Shown here: positions 6,892 to 13,978 of the stretch, piece after piece | How the letters are laid out: every line of letters begins with the position of its first letter | Numbering within the stretch: the stretch's first letter is position 1 | Source of the DNA: a virus | Virus record (IMG/VR): IMGVR_UViG_3300032331_000879 | Span: 1 to 27,709 of that record | DNA: 27,709 nt | Reading direction: 5' to 3' (one strand) | Notes under the pieces: generated by a model | The model's input: the letters and a program-made list of their open reading frames with translations, nothing else | Database searches by the model: none | Told to the model about the DNA's origin: nothing | Made by a program: the position numbers and the translations under genes

Positions 6892-7611
6892 TCAATTTGC
6901 CCAATACTCAGTATATGCTGTACCAACATGATAGTGATATTCGTCTAATCCGTGCTTAGGCCATGACATGCTTACTCTAGGAAAAGGAACAAAAACTCTA
7001 TCTCTAATTTTATAATCTTTTTCAAGTGCTTCATGTCTTCTTTCGCCACGATCAACTAAAAACGTGAGTGGATCATTTATATGTTCCCATATCGATGGAT
7101 CAAATCTCGCATAGTAATACTGACCAATGTAAGTTTCTGCTCTTGTGTTATATGTATAATTCTGATTTGAGCCTCTTTCGATATCAAACGGAATATCGAA
7201 CACATTCACCACATCTTCTGTTCTGCCCCAAAATACATGATCTCTTGGATGATATGGAAACGCTTTGTACATTCCCATAACAAATACCTTACCATCTTCT
7301 CGCTTATCGTTCTTCCAATACTCGTACATCAACGGCATGTCTCTAATGAGTTGGTCTGTTCTCATCTTAATGCAATACTTACTTTGCACTAATGACAGTC
7401 CGTTCTTTGATGTATTGATTTGAAGATTACGATTGCCTAATCCTCTAGGTGAAATTAATTCGTTGAAGATAACATTTACGTCATCTGGTATGTGCGAGTT
7501 TTCGTATGTAGAAAGTATAATGTTTTCTACGAATGGAAGTTTTCTATATTCTTCAATGAGTGTTTTGGTGAACGGAGTACATTCACCTTGCAATACAATG
7601 TCAAGTTTCAT
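6892..7611 (-). CDS. WavE-like LPS synthesis protein / glycosyltransferase
   Basis: 239 aa from ATG 7611, which begins MKLDIVLQGE, the usual first strand of the family. Upstream in-frame ATGs at 7626 and 7671 would overlap the preceding gene further and lack ribosome sites. Features: IDIV/LQGE start, FVENIILSTYENS, NLQINTSKNGL, YCIKMRTDQLIRDM (the Arg-Thr-Asp motif acting like DxD in this GT-A group), and DHVFWGRTEDVVNVFDIPFD. WavE is required for core LPS synthesis in Vibrio. The activity here is presumably transfer of a sugar to a glycan. Confidence 0.8.
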   Translation of the reverse strand: MKLDIVLQGECTPFTKTLIEEYRKLPFVENIILSTYENSHIPDDVNVIFNELISPRGLGNRNLQINTSKNGLSLVQSKYCIKMRTDQLIRDMPLMYEYWKNDKREDGKVFVMGMYKAFPYHPRDHVFWGRTEDVVNVFDIPFDIERGSNQNYTYNTRAETYIGQYYYARFDPSIWEHINDPLTFLVDRGERRHEALEKDYKIRDRVFVPFPRVSMSWPKHGLDEYHYHVGTAYTEYWAN

Positions 7612-8530
7612 CCACGATTCGTTCATAGAATGACAATACAGTTTCTGCGTTCCACTTGTCGTAGAATTCATTTAGTGGTTCAGCGCCAGCGGCAATGATA
7701 TCTTTGATTGACGTTTTGGTCAAGTCGTTGAAATCTCTACGCATGTGCTTTAGAAAACTAGAATCATTCACACCAAATGGTTTGCGTGATGCTAATGCTC
7801 TGTCGAGTGAACTACTCACACCATAAACGCTTGATGTTGAATACCAATAGAGATTGATATCATTACCATTCAACCAACGAATCAAATCTTCTTTATCTAA
7901 GAATTCTTGATTGACATTGATTTGTACATTTGGATTTGCAAGACTACGACATTCTTCAATTAATTTTGAAGAGAGTTTGCCTGTAGGGTCTACGAATGCA
8001 CCATTAGATACGTGCAGATTTAAAATAACGTCTTCAGTAAATTGCTCATTGATTAGTTTAATAATCGCAGACAAATTCTTTGTGATGTTACCAATTCCAC
8101 TAGTGCCAATTTTGATTGTGCCACTTGGCTTGCTATATTGAATGTCATCGTAGTACATGACTGGAGGCAATCCAGCATACTCATGTTCTTCAACTTTCAT
8201 AGTTGGATCAGTATACACATATGAATCAACATTGGTAAACTTGTCTACGTGTTCGTGCCCAAACAAAACAACTTGTCTAATGTTTCTCATATTTTTAATT
8301 GGTCGAGTGATACCATTGTTCAACCAACGTAGCGTTACTGGATGATGATTGTATATGATTGTGCATGGATCATTTTCATGTACCCAAGTACTAAACTCAT
8401 GTTCATCATTAGTGGGTAGAAATTCGAATTGATATTTCTTAGATGTTTTCAGAATGTCATACAATGATTCTGCATATTGATAGATGCCACATTCTTTTGT
8501 TGCACCTGTAACTAGAAGTACTTTTTTCAT
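7601..8530 (-). CDS. GT-B glycosyltransferase-like protein
   Basis: 309 aa. The N-terminus MKKVLLVTGATKECGIYQYAESL is the typical first strand and Gly-rich loop of group 1 glycosyltransferases. The C-terminal half contains IKIGTSGIGNITKNLSAIIKL, INVNQEFLDKEDLIRWL and YWYSTSSVYGVSSSLDRALASRKPFGVND, which matches the donor-binding helix (S-S-S-x-D-x-A-L-A). The usual E-x7-E motif is weak. The start overlaps the stop of the next upstream gene (ATGA). A sugar transfer role is inferred from fold and operon; donor and acceptor are unknown. Confidence 0.75.
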   Translation of the reverse strand: MKKVLLVTGATKECGIYQYAESLYDILKTSKKYQFEFLPTNDEHEFSTWVHENDPCTIIYNHHPVTLRWLNNGITRPIKNMRNIRQVVLFGHEHVDKFTNVDSYVYTDPTMKVEEHEYAGLPPVMYYDDIQYSKPSGTIKIGTSGIGNITKNLSAIIKLINEQFTEDVILNLHVSNGAFVDPTGKLSSKLIEECRSLANPNVQINVNQEFLDKEDLIRWLNGNDINLYWYSTSSVYGVSSSLDRALASRKPFGVNDSSFLKHMRRDFNDLTKTSIKDIIAAGAEPLNEFYDKWNAETVLSFYERIVDET

Positions 8531-9483
8531 GTCAATTGTCTTGTTGGGTTTTTACTGTTTGATGCCAGTTCATTATTAATCAATTCATTCACAATACGAA
8601 TTGCAACATCATTATCTAGTGTATCACTAAAATATGAATCAGCAAAGTATTCGCCTTCACCCATCAAACAATCTTTTAGTTTATGGCTGAAACACATGAA
8701 TGTTTTATTTGGATCGTTCATATTAGACTTGATGTGTGCATACGTGAATGGACCACTATTCTTACCGACAATCAATTCTGCATGTTGACTGATATATGAA
8801 ATCTTGTTTAGACTACCAACAATCATAGGACCAAAGATAACATTACTTGCGTTCATGTCTCTAGTCTTTGTGCCGCAGTATGTCACGTTAGGCAAATCAA
8901 AATCTAATTCATCAGTAACTAAGAATTCACAATCGTTATGCTCTGTTGCAAGTCGATAGATGATATCTCGCATGTCACCCATGCTACTTTGTTCGCTTTG
9001 TTGTTGACTATTGCAGAACAAGAATAGACGTTTGTTATCTACACGCTTCAAGTATTCATCACACTCAGATAAGTCATAGTGTTCCCACTTAACTTGAGGT
9101 AAGTAATCCTCGAACGATGGATTGATATCAACGTTCAATGCTTTGTAAATTTCACGCCAAAGATTGTGCAACAACTTAAAGTTTGCATGATCCTTGTCGC
9201 CCATGTATTTTGGAATTAAGCAACCAGCCCACGTATTCACATAGACTGTTCTGCCACCATCAACTTCTGGTACTGAATTGACTAGATTAAACATTCCCAT
9301 TTTAGGAATCTCATCTAACTTCAAATGTTTGATGCCCAAGTCACCAACGATATCAGGATAGTTATTGTGTGCATAAGCAAATTCAATGTCAGGAAACATA
9401 CTAATGATTTCTCTGACATATTCTTTGCCTATGAAGCAATCACCATTTCTCCATTGATTGAAGAAAATTACTTTAGTTTTCAT
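8527..9483 (-). CDS. Putative glycosyltransferase-like protein (heptosyltransferase-type fold)
   Basis: 318 aa, no transmembrane segment. The N-terminus KVIFFNQWRNGDCFIGKEYVREI resembles the first strand and loop of GT9-type enzymes. Near residue 235-260 the segment YISQHAELIVGKNSGPFTYAHI resembles the donor-site GxxSGP/T loop of heptosyltransferases. RLFLFCNSQQQSEQSS starts the second Rossmann-like domain. It is coupled by ATGA to the methyltransferase gene upstream. The assignment rests on fold-like motifs and context rather than a clear family match. Confidence 0.65.
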   Translation of the reverse strand: MKTKVIFFNQWRNGDCFIGKEYVREIISMFPDIEFAYAHNNYPDIVGDLGIKHLKLDEIPKMGMFNLVNSVPEVDGGRTVYVNTWAGCLIPKYMGDKDHANFKLLHNLWREIYKALNVDINPSFEDYLPQVKWEHYDLSECDEYLKRVDNKRLFLFCNSQQQSEQSSMGDMRDIIYRLATEHNDCEFLVTDELDFDLPNVTYCGTKTRDMNASNVIFGPMIVGSLNKISYISQHAELIVGKNSGPFTYAHIKSNMNDPNKTFMCFSHKLKDCLMGEGEYFADSYFSDTLDNDVAIRIVNELINNELASNSKNPTRQLT

Positions 9484-10697
9484 TTAGAGATGATCTTAAA
9501 TTCTGGACAAGGAACGATGAATGCACCACCATTATTCAAAAAGTCTTGCTCACGCTTTTCGAATTCATCAATGAAGTGCCAAGGAAGAACCAAAAGATAA
9601 TCTGGCTTTGCTTTACGCATTTCGTCTTCGCTGATAATTGGAATATTTGTACCAATAGTCTTCAAGCCAAACTTGTATGGGCTACGTTCTGCAATCGCAG
9701 TAATGTCTTTGCTATCTAATCCAAAGAATTGCAATAGCGTATTACCTTTAGTGCTTGCACCATAACCATAAACTGTCTTGCCTTTTGCAACTGCATCTCT
9801 AACAAAAGAAACAACTTTAACTTTTAGCGCATGTAGTTCTGCACCAAATTCTGCCCATGTTGCTGGATCAGAAATATCATTCTCTACTTTCTCATAGTAC
9901 AAAATGCTATTGATTCTGAAGTCGCACACATCACGCAAAGGTGCTGTAGCAAAACTAGAAACTTCTGCAATGTCTTTCTGCAAATAGATTCTGAAACTTC
10001 CACCATTCGTATCATTCAAACTGCAATCAACAATTCTAAAACCATGTTGTGAGAACAAAGTCTGAATGCTATTTAAGTCGTAGTAGTAAACGTGTTCGTG
10101 GCAAATGTTATCAAACGCCATCTGTTTAATCATCAACGGAGTGTAACTCATCTGCAATACGAGAGTGCCGTTGTCATGCAATACGTTATATAAGTCTTTG
10201 ACAAATGGATGTGGATCATCTAAGTCATAGAACATCGCAATGCAACTAATTACTTTTGCTTTCTTGTCGCCGTATCCAGTTTTCTTCCAAGCATCATAAC
10301 TGAAATAGTCTTGAACAACTTTTGTCGCAACTTTGGAACTTTCTGCAAGATATGTATCGTCCGCTGGATCAATACCAATCTTAATTAGATTGTCCGGAAC
10401 GTTACGCAATAGAGTTCCATCATTACATGCAATGTCAAGCCAAATGTCATCGTCTTTCAATTTAACTCTTGAAGTCACTTCAGCAACAATACCTTGCAAC
10501 TCTTTAGTCATACTTGCGTTGATGCCACTACGATACCAATACTGTCCCCACATTGTATCTGCTGGCGCTAGTCCATGAAGTCTAACTGCACCAAGTTTAT
10601 TGTCTAAGTGTAAGTCTAAACTATATTTCTTTCGGGCTTCGCTTTCATCTTTAATGAAGTCGCTTACGTAGTGGTCACCAATTTCAAGTACTCTCAT
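9480..10697 (-). CDS. SAM-dependent sugar C-methyltransferase (TylC3/NovU-like)
   Basis: 405 aa. The central SAM-binding domain has DDIWLDIACNDGTLLRNVP (motif I) and VISCIAMFYDLDDPHPFV. The NDP-sugar C-methyltransferase layout is clear: GQYWYRSGINASM before the SAM domain, NICHEHVYYYDLNSIQTLF, DTNGGSFRIYL, and the C-terminal Rossmann-like part with GKTVYGYGASTKGNTLLQFFG and KFGLKTIGTNIPI. The N-terminal zinc-binding domain of the family is nearly absent: the protein starts VLEIGDHYVSDF, where longer relatives first have a Cys-rich segment. Some family members act on dTDP-keto-sugars; here the product of Gmd (GDP-4-keto-6-deoxymannose) is a plausible substrate. Confidence 0.88.
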   Translation of the reverse strand: MRVLEIGDHYVSDFIKDESEARKKYSLDLHLDNKLGAVRLHGLAPADTMWGQYWYRSGINASMTKELQGIVAEVTSRVKLKDDDIWLDIACNDGTLLRNVPDNLIKIGIDPADDTYLAESSKVATKVVQDYFSYDAWKKTGYGDKKAKVISCIAMFYDLDDPHPFVKDLYNVLHDNGTLVLQMSYTPLMIKQMAFDNICHEHVYYYDLNSIQTLFSQHGFRIVDCSLNDTNGGSFRIYLQKDIAEVSSFATAPLRDVCDFRINSILYYEKVENDISDPATWAEFGAELHALKVKVVSFVRDAVAKGKTVYGYGASTKGNTLLQFFGLDSKDITAIAERSPYKFGLKTIGTNIPIISEDEMRKAKPDYLLVLPWHFIDEFEKREQDFLNNGGAFIVPCPEFKIISK

Positions 10698-10699
10698 AT

Positions 10700-11077
10700 T
10701 TAATCCTCATGTGATTTTTCTTCAACTAGTGCAGAATTGCAAAGAATGTTTATTTCTTTTTTGATTCTGCTTCTTTCATCATTCGTTTTATATATCTTTC
10801 TTGCAACATCAATAAATGCTGATTCAAAAAAGTTAGTCTTTTCGTAATGTCTAATGTCTTCCTCAAGAAACCACAAACGCAAATTGACTTCCATCAATTG
10901 CTGTTGTTGTTCTAGTACATCTTTTTGTATTCTAACATATTCTATCAAAGAAGTCAACGCATCATGTTCTTTTTGAACATTAACTAGTTTTTCTTTGTCT
11001 TTAATCTGAGTGAGTTTGATTTTGAGAATGGTAATCTTATCTACAAGTTCACCGACACTAACTGGTATATTAATCAT
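10700..11077 (-). CDS. DUF6165-like protein of polysaccharide clusters
   Basis: 125 aa from ATG 11077, whose ATGA overlaps the upstream stop. The N-terminus INIPVSVGELVDKITILKIKL is the family signature. The rest is a long, charged, predicted helical/coiled-coil region (KDKEKLVNVQKEHDALTSLIEY, VLEQQQQLMEVNLRLWFLEEDIRHYE). No catalytic motif is known to me. Homologs sit beside glycosyltransferases and sugar-nucleotide genes, as here, so a structural or assembly role in glycan synthesis is likely. Confidence 0.75.
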   Translation of the reverse strand: MINIPVSVGELVDKITILKIKLTQIKDKEKLVNVQKEHDALTSLIEYVRIQKDVLEQQQQLMEVNLRLWFLEEDIRHYEKTNFFESAFIDVARKIYKTNDERSRIKKEINILCNSALVEEKSHED

Positions 11078-11841
11078 CGTCTTAGTATGTCCATCTCTGA
11101 ACATTCCTCTCCATATTGAAGTTCAATCAATTTCAGCATCTCATTCGTATTGTTAGAGAGTCTGTGCCATTTCTCTTTTGGAATCCAAATGTCTTCGTGT
11201 TCACCAAAGACACCAACGAGTTTTTCAATTCCATCGTTAGAAGTATGTAGTGTCGCATAACCTTCAGCAACAAACCAAAACTCAGAACGTTTCTCATGCT
11301 TTTGCATACTCAACGATTTGCCAGGTTCAACGTTTAACTCTTTTACTTTTAGAGTCTTACCTGTCTCATGTAGCACACGATAGTTGCCCCATTGTCTGTC
11401 TGTCTTTGGTGCTTTCCATTCTTCAAGAATCCATCGGCTACTGTTTTGCTTATCTTGTCCACCAACACCAAATACAAACTTCACTCTCGAATCGTTTGCA
11501 TATGCATCTTGTTCAGGTACATTCGTGTGATCTCTATCTCCACCATTCGCAAAAATGATTTCTGCATCAGGATATTTTTCTAATAGAATGCGAATGCAAT
11601 CGATGCTGTTATTCGTGTCATCGTTGAATGCCATGACCTCATCGACCATAGATAGATTACCGATGATTGCAAGTCGTTCGTGAATAGGCATGAATGCTCG
11701 ACCTTTTTTTCTAGTCAGCCAATCATCACTATTCAATCCGATTACTAACATGTCGCCTAGGGTTGCGGAATGTTTGAAGTAAGATATGTGACCAGAATGT
11801 AGTGGATCAAAACCACCTGTCGCTAAAACAATTTTTGTCAT
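11074..11841 (-). CDS. Cytidylyltransferase-cupin fusion
   Basis: 255 aa. Residues 1-140 are a cytidylyltransferase/RfaE C-terminal type domain: LATGGFDPLHSGHISYF with the HSGH nucleotide motif at 15-18, LVIGLNSDDWLTRKKGR, FMPIHERLAII, IIFANGGDRD. Residues about 149-255 are a ManC C-terminal type cupin: RQWGNYRVLHETGKTLKVKEL, LSMQKHEKRSEFWFVAEG (metal-binding His/Glu), EDIWIPKEKWHRLSN. In mannose metabolism such cupins are type II phosphomannose isomerases, but there they are fused to a GT-A guanylyltransferase, not to an HxGH domain. The gene is 2 nt downstream of gmd. It could supply an NDP-sugar or activate a heptose-like sugar. Confidence 0.87.
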   Translation of the reverse strand: MTKIVLATGGFDPLHSGHISYFKHSATLGDMLVIGLNSDDWLTRKKGRAFMPIHERLAIIGNLSMVDEVMAFNDDTNNSIDCIRILLEKYPDAEIIFANGGDRDHTNVPEQDAYANDSRVKFVFGVGGQDKQNSSRWILEEWKAPKTDRQWGNYRVLHETGKTLKVKELNVEPGKSLSMQKHEKRSEFWFVAEGYATLHTSNDGIEKLVGVFGEHEDIWIPKEKWHRLSNNTNEMLKLIELQYGEECSEMDILRR

Positions 11842-11843
11842 AA

Positions 11844-12860
11844 TTAATAATAATTTTTGTTGAATTCATCACTACACATTTCGTGTACTAAGTCTTTGAA
11901 AGAATATTTAGGCACCCAATTTAATGTCTGTTTCGCTTTTGTGCAATCGCCTAGTAATGTGTTCACTTCAGCGGGACGATAGAATTCTTCAGATACCTCA
12001 ATAAGTGTTTCACCAGTCTTCATATTGATGCCAACTTCATCCAAGCCTTCGCCTAGCCATTCGATTTGAACACCAAGATAATCTGCAACCATATCGCAGA
12101 AGTCTCTGACTGAATGTTGTTCACCGCTAGAGATAACATAATCATCTGATACATCTTTTTGCACTAGAAGATACATTGCTTCTACGTAATCTTTAGCATG
12201 ACCCCAATCTCTGAGTGCTTCTAAGTTACCCAAACGTAATGGCTTTTTATCTCCCATCCATGCGTTCATAAGTCCTTGCACAATTTTGCGTGTAACAAAT
12301 TCAGGACCTCTACGTGGACTTTCGTGATTGAATAGAATACCATTAGATGCGTGAATGCCATAACTCTCACGATAGTTAACAGTAATCCAATATGCATATA
12401 ATTTTGCGACTGCATATGGGCTACGTGGATAGAAAGGAGTTTTTTCTGTTTGTGGTACTTGCTGAACCATGCCATACAATTCACTTGTTGATGCTTGATA
12501 AAATTTACATCTCTTATCTAAACCTCGAATTGTTTCTAACATAGTGAGTACGCTGATGCCATTTACTTGTCCAGTAAATTCGGGCATCTGAAAACTTACG
12601 CCAACGTGTGACTGTGCGGCTAAGTTATATACTTCGTCTGGTTGTGTTTTTACGATGATGTTTCGAACATTTGCAGTATCAGTCAAATCGCTGACATGTA
12701 GTTGAATATCATTTTTGATGTGTTCAATGTTTGTGGTATTGAAACCTGTGCTGAGTCTACGTGCAAGTCCATGCACTTCGTAGCCTTTACTTAATAGAAG
12801 TTCTGCTAAGTAACTTCCATCCTGTCCTGTGATTCCTGTAATCAATGCAACTTTGCTCAT
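11844..12860 (-). CDS. gmd: GDP-mannose 4,6-dehydratase
   Basis: 338 aa, a full-length short-chain dehydratase. It has the NAD(P) loop ITGITGQDGSYLAELLLSKG, HVSDLTD, YNLAAQSHVGVSF, the Ser/Thr triad region YQASTSELYG, the catalytic YAVAK (with RSPYA), FNHESPRRG, and the C-terminal EEFYRPAEVNTLLGD typical of Gmd. It converts GDP-D-mannose to GDP-4-keto-6-deoxy-D-mannose, the branch point for GDP-fucose, rhamnose, perosamine and others. No fucose synthase, reductase or aminotransferase is seen here, but the C-methyltransferase two genes on could act on the keto-sugar. The start is ATG 12860 with GGAGATTAC before it. It is the first gene of the glycan operon, 19 nt downstream of the tmRNA 3' hairpin. 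Confidence 0.95.
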   Translation of the reverse strand: MSKVALITGITGQDGSYLAELLLSKGYEVHGLARRLSTGFNTTNIEHIKNDIQLHVSDLTDTANVRNIIVKTQPDEVYNLAAQSHVGVSFQMPEFTGQVNGISVLTMLETIRGLDKRCKFYQASTSELYGMVQQVPQTEKTPFYPRSPYAVAKLYAYWITVNYRESYGIHASNGILFNHESPRRGPEFVTRKIVQGLMNAWMGDKKPLRLGNLEALRDWGHAKDYVEAMYLLVQKDVSDDYVISSGEQHSVRDFCDMVADYLGVQIEWLGEGLDEVGINMKTGETLIEVSEEFYRPAEVNTLLGDCTKAKQTLNWVPKYSFKDLVHEMCSDEFNKNYY

Positions 12861-12879
12861 GTAATCTCCATAAAATAGT

Positions 12880-12910
12880 GACAGGTTATTCTGTTACGAG
12901 GAAACCTGTC
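12880..12910 (-). other. Hairpin at the 3' side of the tmRNA coding piece
   Basis: GACAGGTT (12910-12903) pairs with AACCTGTC (12887-12880) around a 15-nt loop, followed by ACTATTTTA. It may be the terminal stem of the coding piece (in place of a pseudoknot), a weak terminator or a processing signal before gmd. Confidence 0.55.
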
Positions 12911-12927
12911 GAAACCCTAGTCAGCGT

Positions 12928-12960
12928 TTAGGCTGCCAATGCGAAACGTGAGTCGTTTGC
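12928..12960 (-). other. tmRNA proteolysis-tag reading frame (ANDSRFALAA)
   Basis: Following AATAAAGTAAAC, the frame GCA AAC GAC TCA CGT TTC GCA TTG GCA GCC TAA encodes ANDSRFALAA. With the Ala from the charged tmRNA the tag would be AANDSRFALAA. The ANDxxxALAA frame matches E. coli (ANDENYALAA). I recall ANDERFALAA as the common betaproteobacterial tag, one residue different. The ALAA end is the ClpXP degradation signal. Confidence 0.9.
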
Positions 12961-13045
12961 GTTTACTTTATTTTCTTCTTTTTACATCGTTGCTGATGTG
13001 CTGTCCACTCTGTTACTCTTTGCCCTGTCGAAACTATGCACCCCC

Positions 13046-13103
13046 ATCAAAAACACACTTCATGGATGAACCCACTTGTCACCTTGCGGTTAGAGTGTGC
13101 TTT
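13046..13103 (-). other. Intervening segment of the permuted tmRNA precursor
   Basis: 58 nt lie between the encoded CCA and the mature 5' end of the coding piece. Its two ends are complementary: AAAGCACACT (13103-13094) pairs with AGTGTGTTTT (13059-13050) with one G-U, so the acceptor helix is extended by about 10 bp before a loop. This is what a pre-tRNA-like processing intermediate of a permuted tmRNA requires. It would be removed by host nucleases (RNase P at the 5' side). Confidence 0.85.
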
Positions 13104-13168
13104 TGGTGGAGGTGGGGGGATTCGCACCCCCGTCCAGAACCTGTTTCTCTTTGCTTCATACAGCAATA

Positions 13169-13306
13169 TCAATCGTAAGATGGCCAACCATTGTCCGCCT
13201 TACTATCTTCTTCAAAATTATTCCAATCGTAAGTTGCAAGTTTGTAAATCCAAAATACATGTAGTCCTACAATCAGAAGAAATAATATTGTATCACTATT
13301 TATCAT
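13169..13306 (-). CDS. 45-aa membrane protein upstream of tmRNA
   Basis: The frame begins ATG 13306, 1 nt after the nuclease stop (TAGCATG), and ends TGA 13169. The sequence starts MINSDTILFLLIVGLHVFWI: one transmembrane helix at about residues 6-21, then a short acidic and aromatic tail (YDWNNFEEDSK...GWPSYD). No ribosome site is obvious, so coupling to the upstream gene is likely. The stop falls directly before the tmRNA acceptor piece, which supports both boundaries. Function unknown. Confidence 0.65.
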   Translation of the reverse strand: MINSDTILFLLIVGLHVFWIYKLATYDWNNFEEDSKADNGWPSYD

Positions 13307-13315
13307 GCTAGTCAA
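13287..13315 (-). promoter_or_regulatory. Sigma70-type promoter for tmRNA
   Basis: On the - strand TTGACT (13315-13310), a 17-nt spacer and TACAAT (13292-13287). Transcription would begin near 13280, inside the 45-aa frame and about 110 nt before the tmRNA acceptor piece. A T4-late-like GATAAATA (13304-13297) lies in the spacer. The tmRNA can thus be made independently of the genes upstream, and gmd may be read from the same transcript. Confidence 0.6.
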
Positions 13316-13976
13316 TCAATACAGCATCATATGCTTCACGGTAAGATATAAAATCTTTGATGTAGTCGTTGCGTTTCTTAATGAACACTTGTGGATGTTC
13401 AGAGTCAACGGCAATCATAATTACAATTTGTGATACTGGTATGCCAGTTCGTTCTTCATACATGACTGCATACGCAGAGCATTGCATAAAGTATCCTTTA
13501 ATCCAACTCTCTTCTTTTAACTTGCTTGAAGTTTTAAAATCAATGATAGATAATTTGCCATCATACTCTGCAATACAGTCAACTCTACCTGCAACTTTTA
13601 AATGGTGTGAATACAAAGGAATCTCTAGTGCATGAATGTTGTTTACATGTTCATCCAATAGAGGTTGTAAAGACTTAAACATAGCAACAGAATCTGGCAT
13701 CGTCTTACGTGCAAAGTCTTCTTCGTTGTTCAAGTAGTTTTCGCAAATCTTGTGTACTCTAGTGCCACGGCTAGATGCTTTAGTTGAAATACGATTGGCT
13801 TCTTCTTCGCCTACACGCTTTCGCCACTCTATGATTTTATCTTTACCATGTTGTGATGTGATAGTAGTCACAGAAGGATATAGATCGCCTTCAGGCGTCT
13901 TATAAAAACGCTTGCCGTTTATTGTTTCGGTTTCTAGGTCATAATCAATATCACAACCAACATGTTTAAAGTTCAT
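13308..13976 (-). CDS. RecB/Cas4-type PD-(D/E)XK exonuclease
   Basis: 222 aa. The nuclease motifs are in order: SRGTRVHKICENYL (motif with the N-terminal catalytic His), VAGRVDCIAEYDGKLSIIDFKTSSK (GRVD Asp, then IIDFKT with Asp and Lys), and GYFMQCSAYAVMYEER (the Q-x-x-x-Y motif of RecB-like nucleases). The N-terminal part RFYKTPEGDLYPSVTTI is typical of phage members. It probably trims or degrades DNA ends in phage recombination or host DNA breakdown. No iron-sulfur Cys cluster is seen, unlike Cas4. It precedes the tmRNA locus and follows an unknown gene by 2 nt. Confidence 0.88.
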   Translation of the reverse strand: MNFKHVGCDIDYDLETETINGKRFYKTPEGDLYPSVTTITSQHGKDKIIEWRKRVGEEEANRISTKASSRGTRVHKICENYLNNEEDFARKTMPDSVAMFKSLQPLLDEHVNNIHALEIPLYSHHLKVAGRVDCIAEYDGKLSIIDFKTSSKLKEESWIKGYFMQCSAYAVMYEERTGIPVSQIVIMIAVDSEHPQVFIKKRNDYIKDFISYREAYDAVLID

Positions 13977-13978
13977 TT

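Larger units (their letters stand above)
12880..13168 (-). ncRNA. ssrA: Circularly permuted (two-piece) tmRNA
   Basis: On the - strand the acceptor piece comes first. Its T-arm (GGGGG TGCGAAT CCCCC, 13131-13115) is followed by acceptor strand CACCTCC (13114-13108), A and encoded CCA (13106-13104). After a 58-nt intervening segment the coding piece begins GGGGGTG (13045-13039), which pairs with CACCTCC over 7 bp with one G-U. It continues CATAGTTTCGACAGGG, the conserved tmRNA D-arm region. The resume codon and tag frame are at 12960-12928 (ANDSRFALAA, then TAA). ACAGCA after the D region can pair with TGCTGT of the acceptor piece as part of helix P2. A hairpin at 12880-12910 closes the gene. 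Outer ends are approximate. The RNA, charged with Ala and bound by SmpB, rescues stalled ribosomes; no smpB is seen here, so host SmpB is presumed. Confidence 0.92.

Noticed and set aside
13104-13180. A standard tRNA on the - strand ending in CACCTCCACCA
   Set aside because: The T-arm and CCA are present, but there is no anticodon arm or 5' acceptor strand upstream. The matching acceptor strand lies downstream, so it is the 3' piece of a permuted tmRNA.
13297-13304. T4-type late promoter (GATAAATA on the - strand)
   Set aside because: A single 7-of-8 match in an AT-rich genome, and it lies within the spacer of a better sigma70-type promoter. No second convincing TATAAATA was found in front of a gene.
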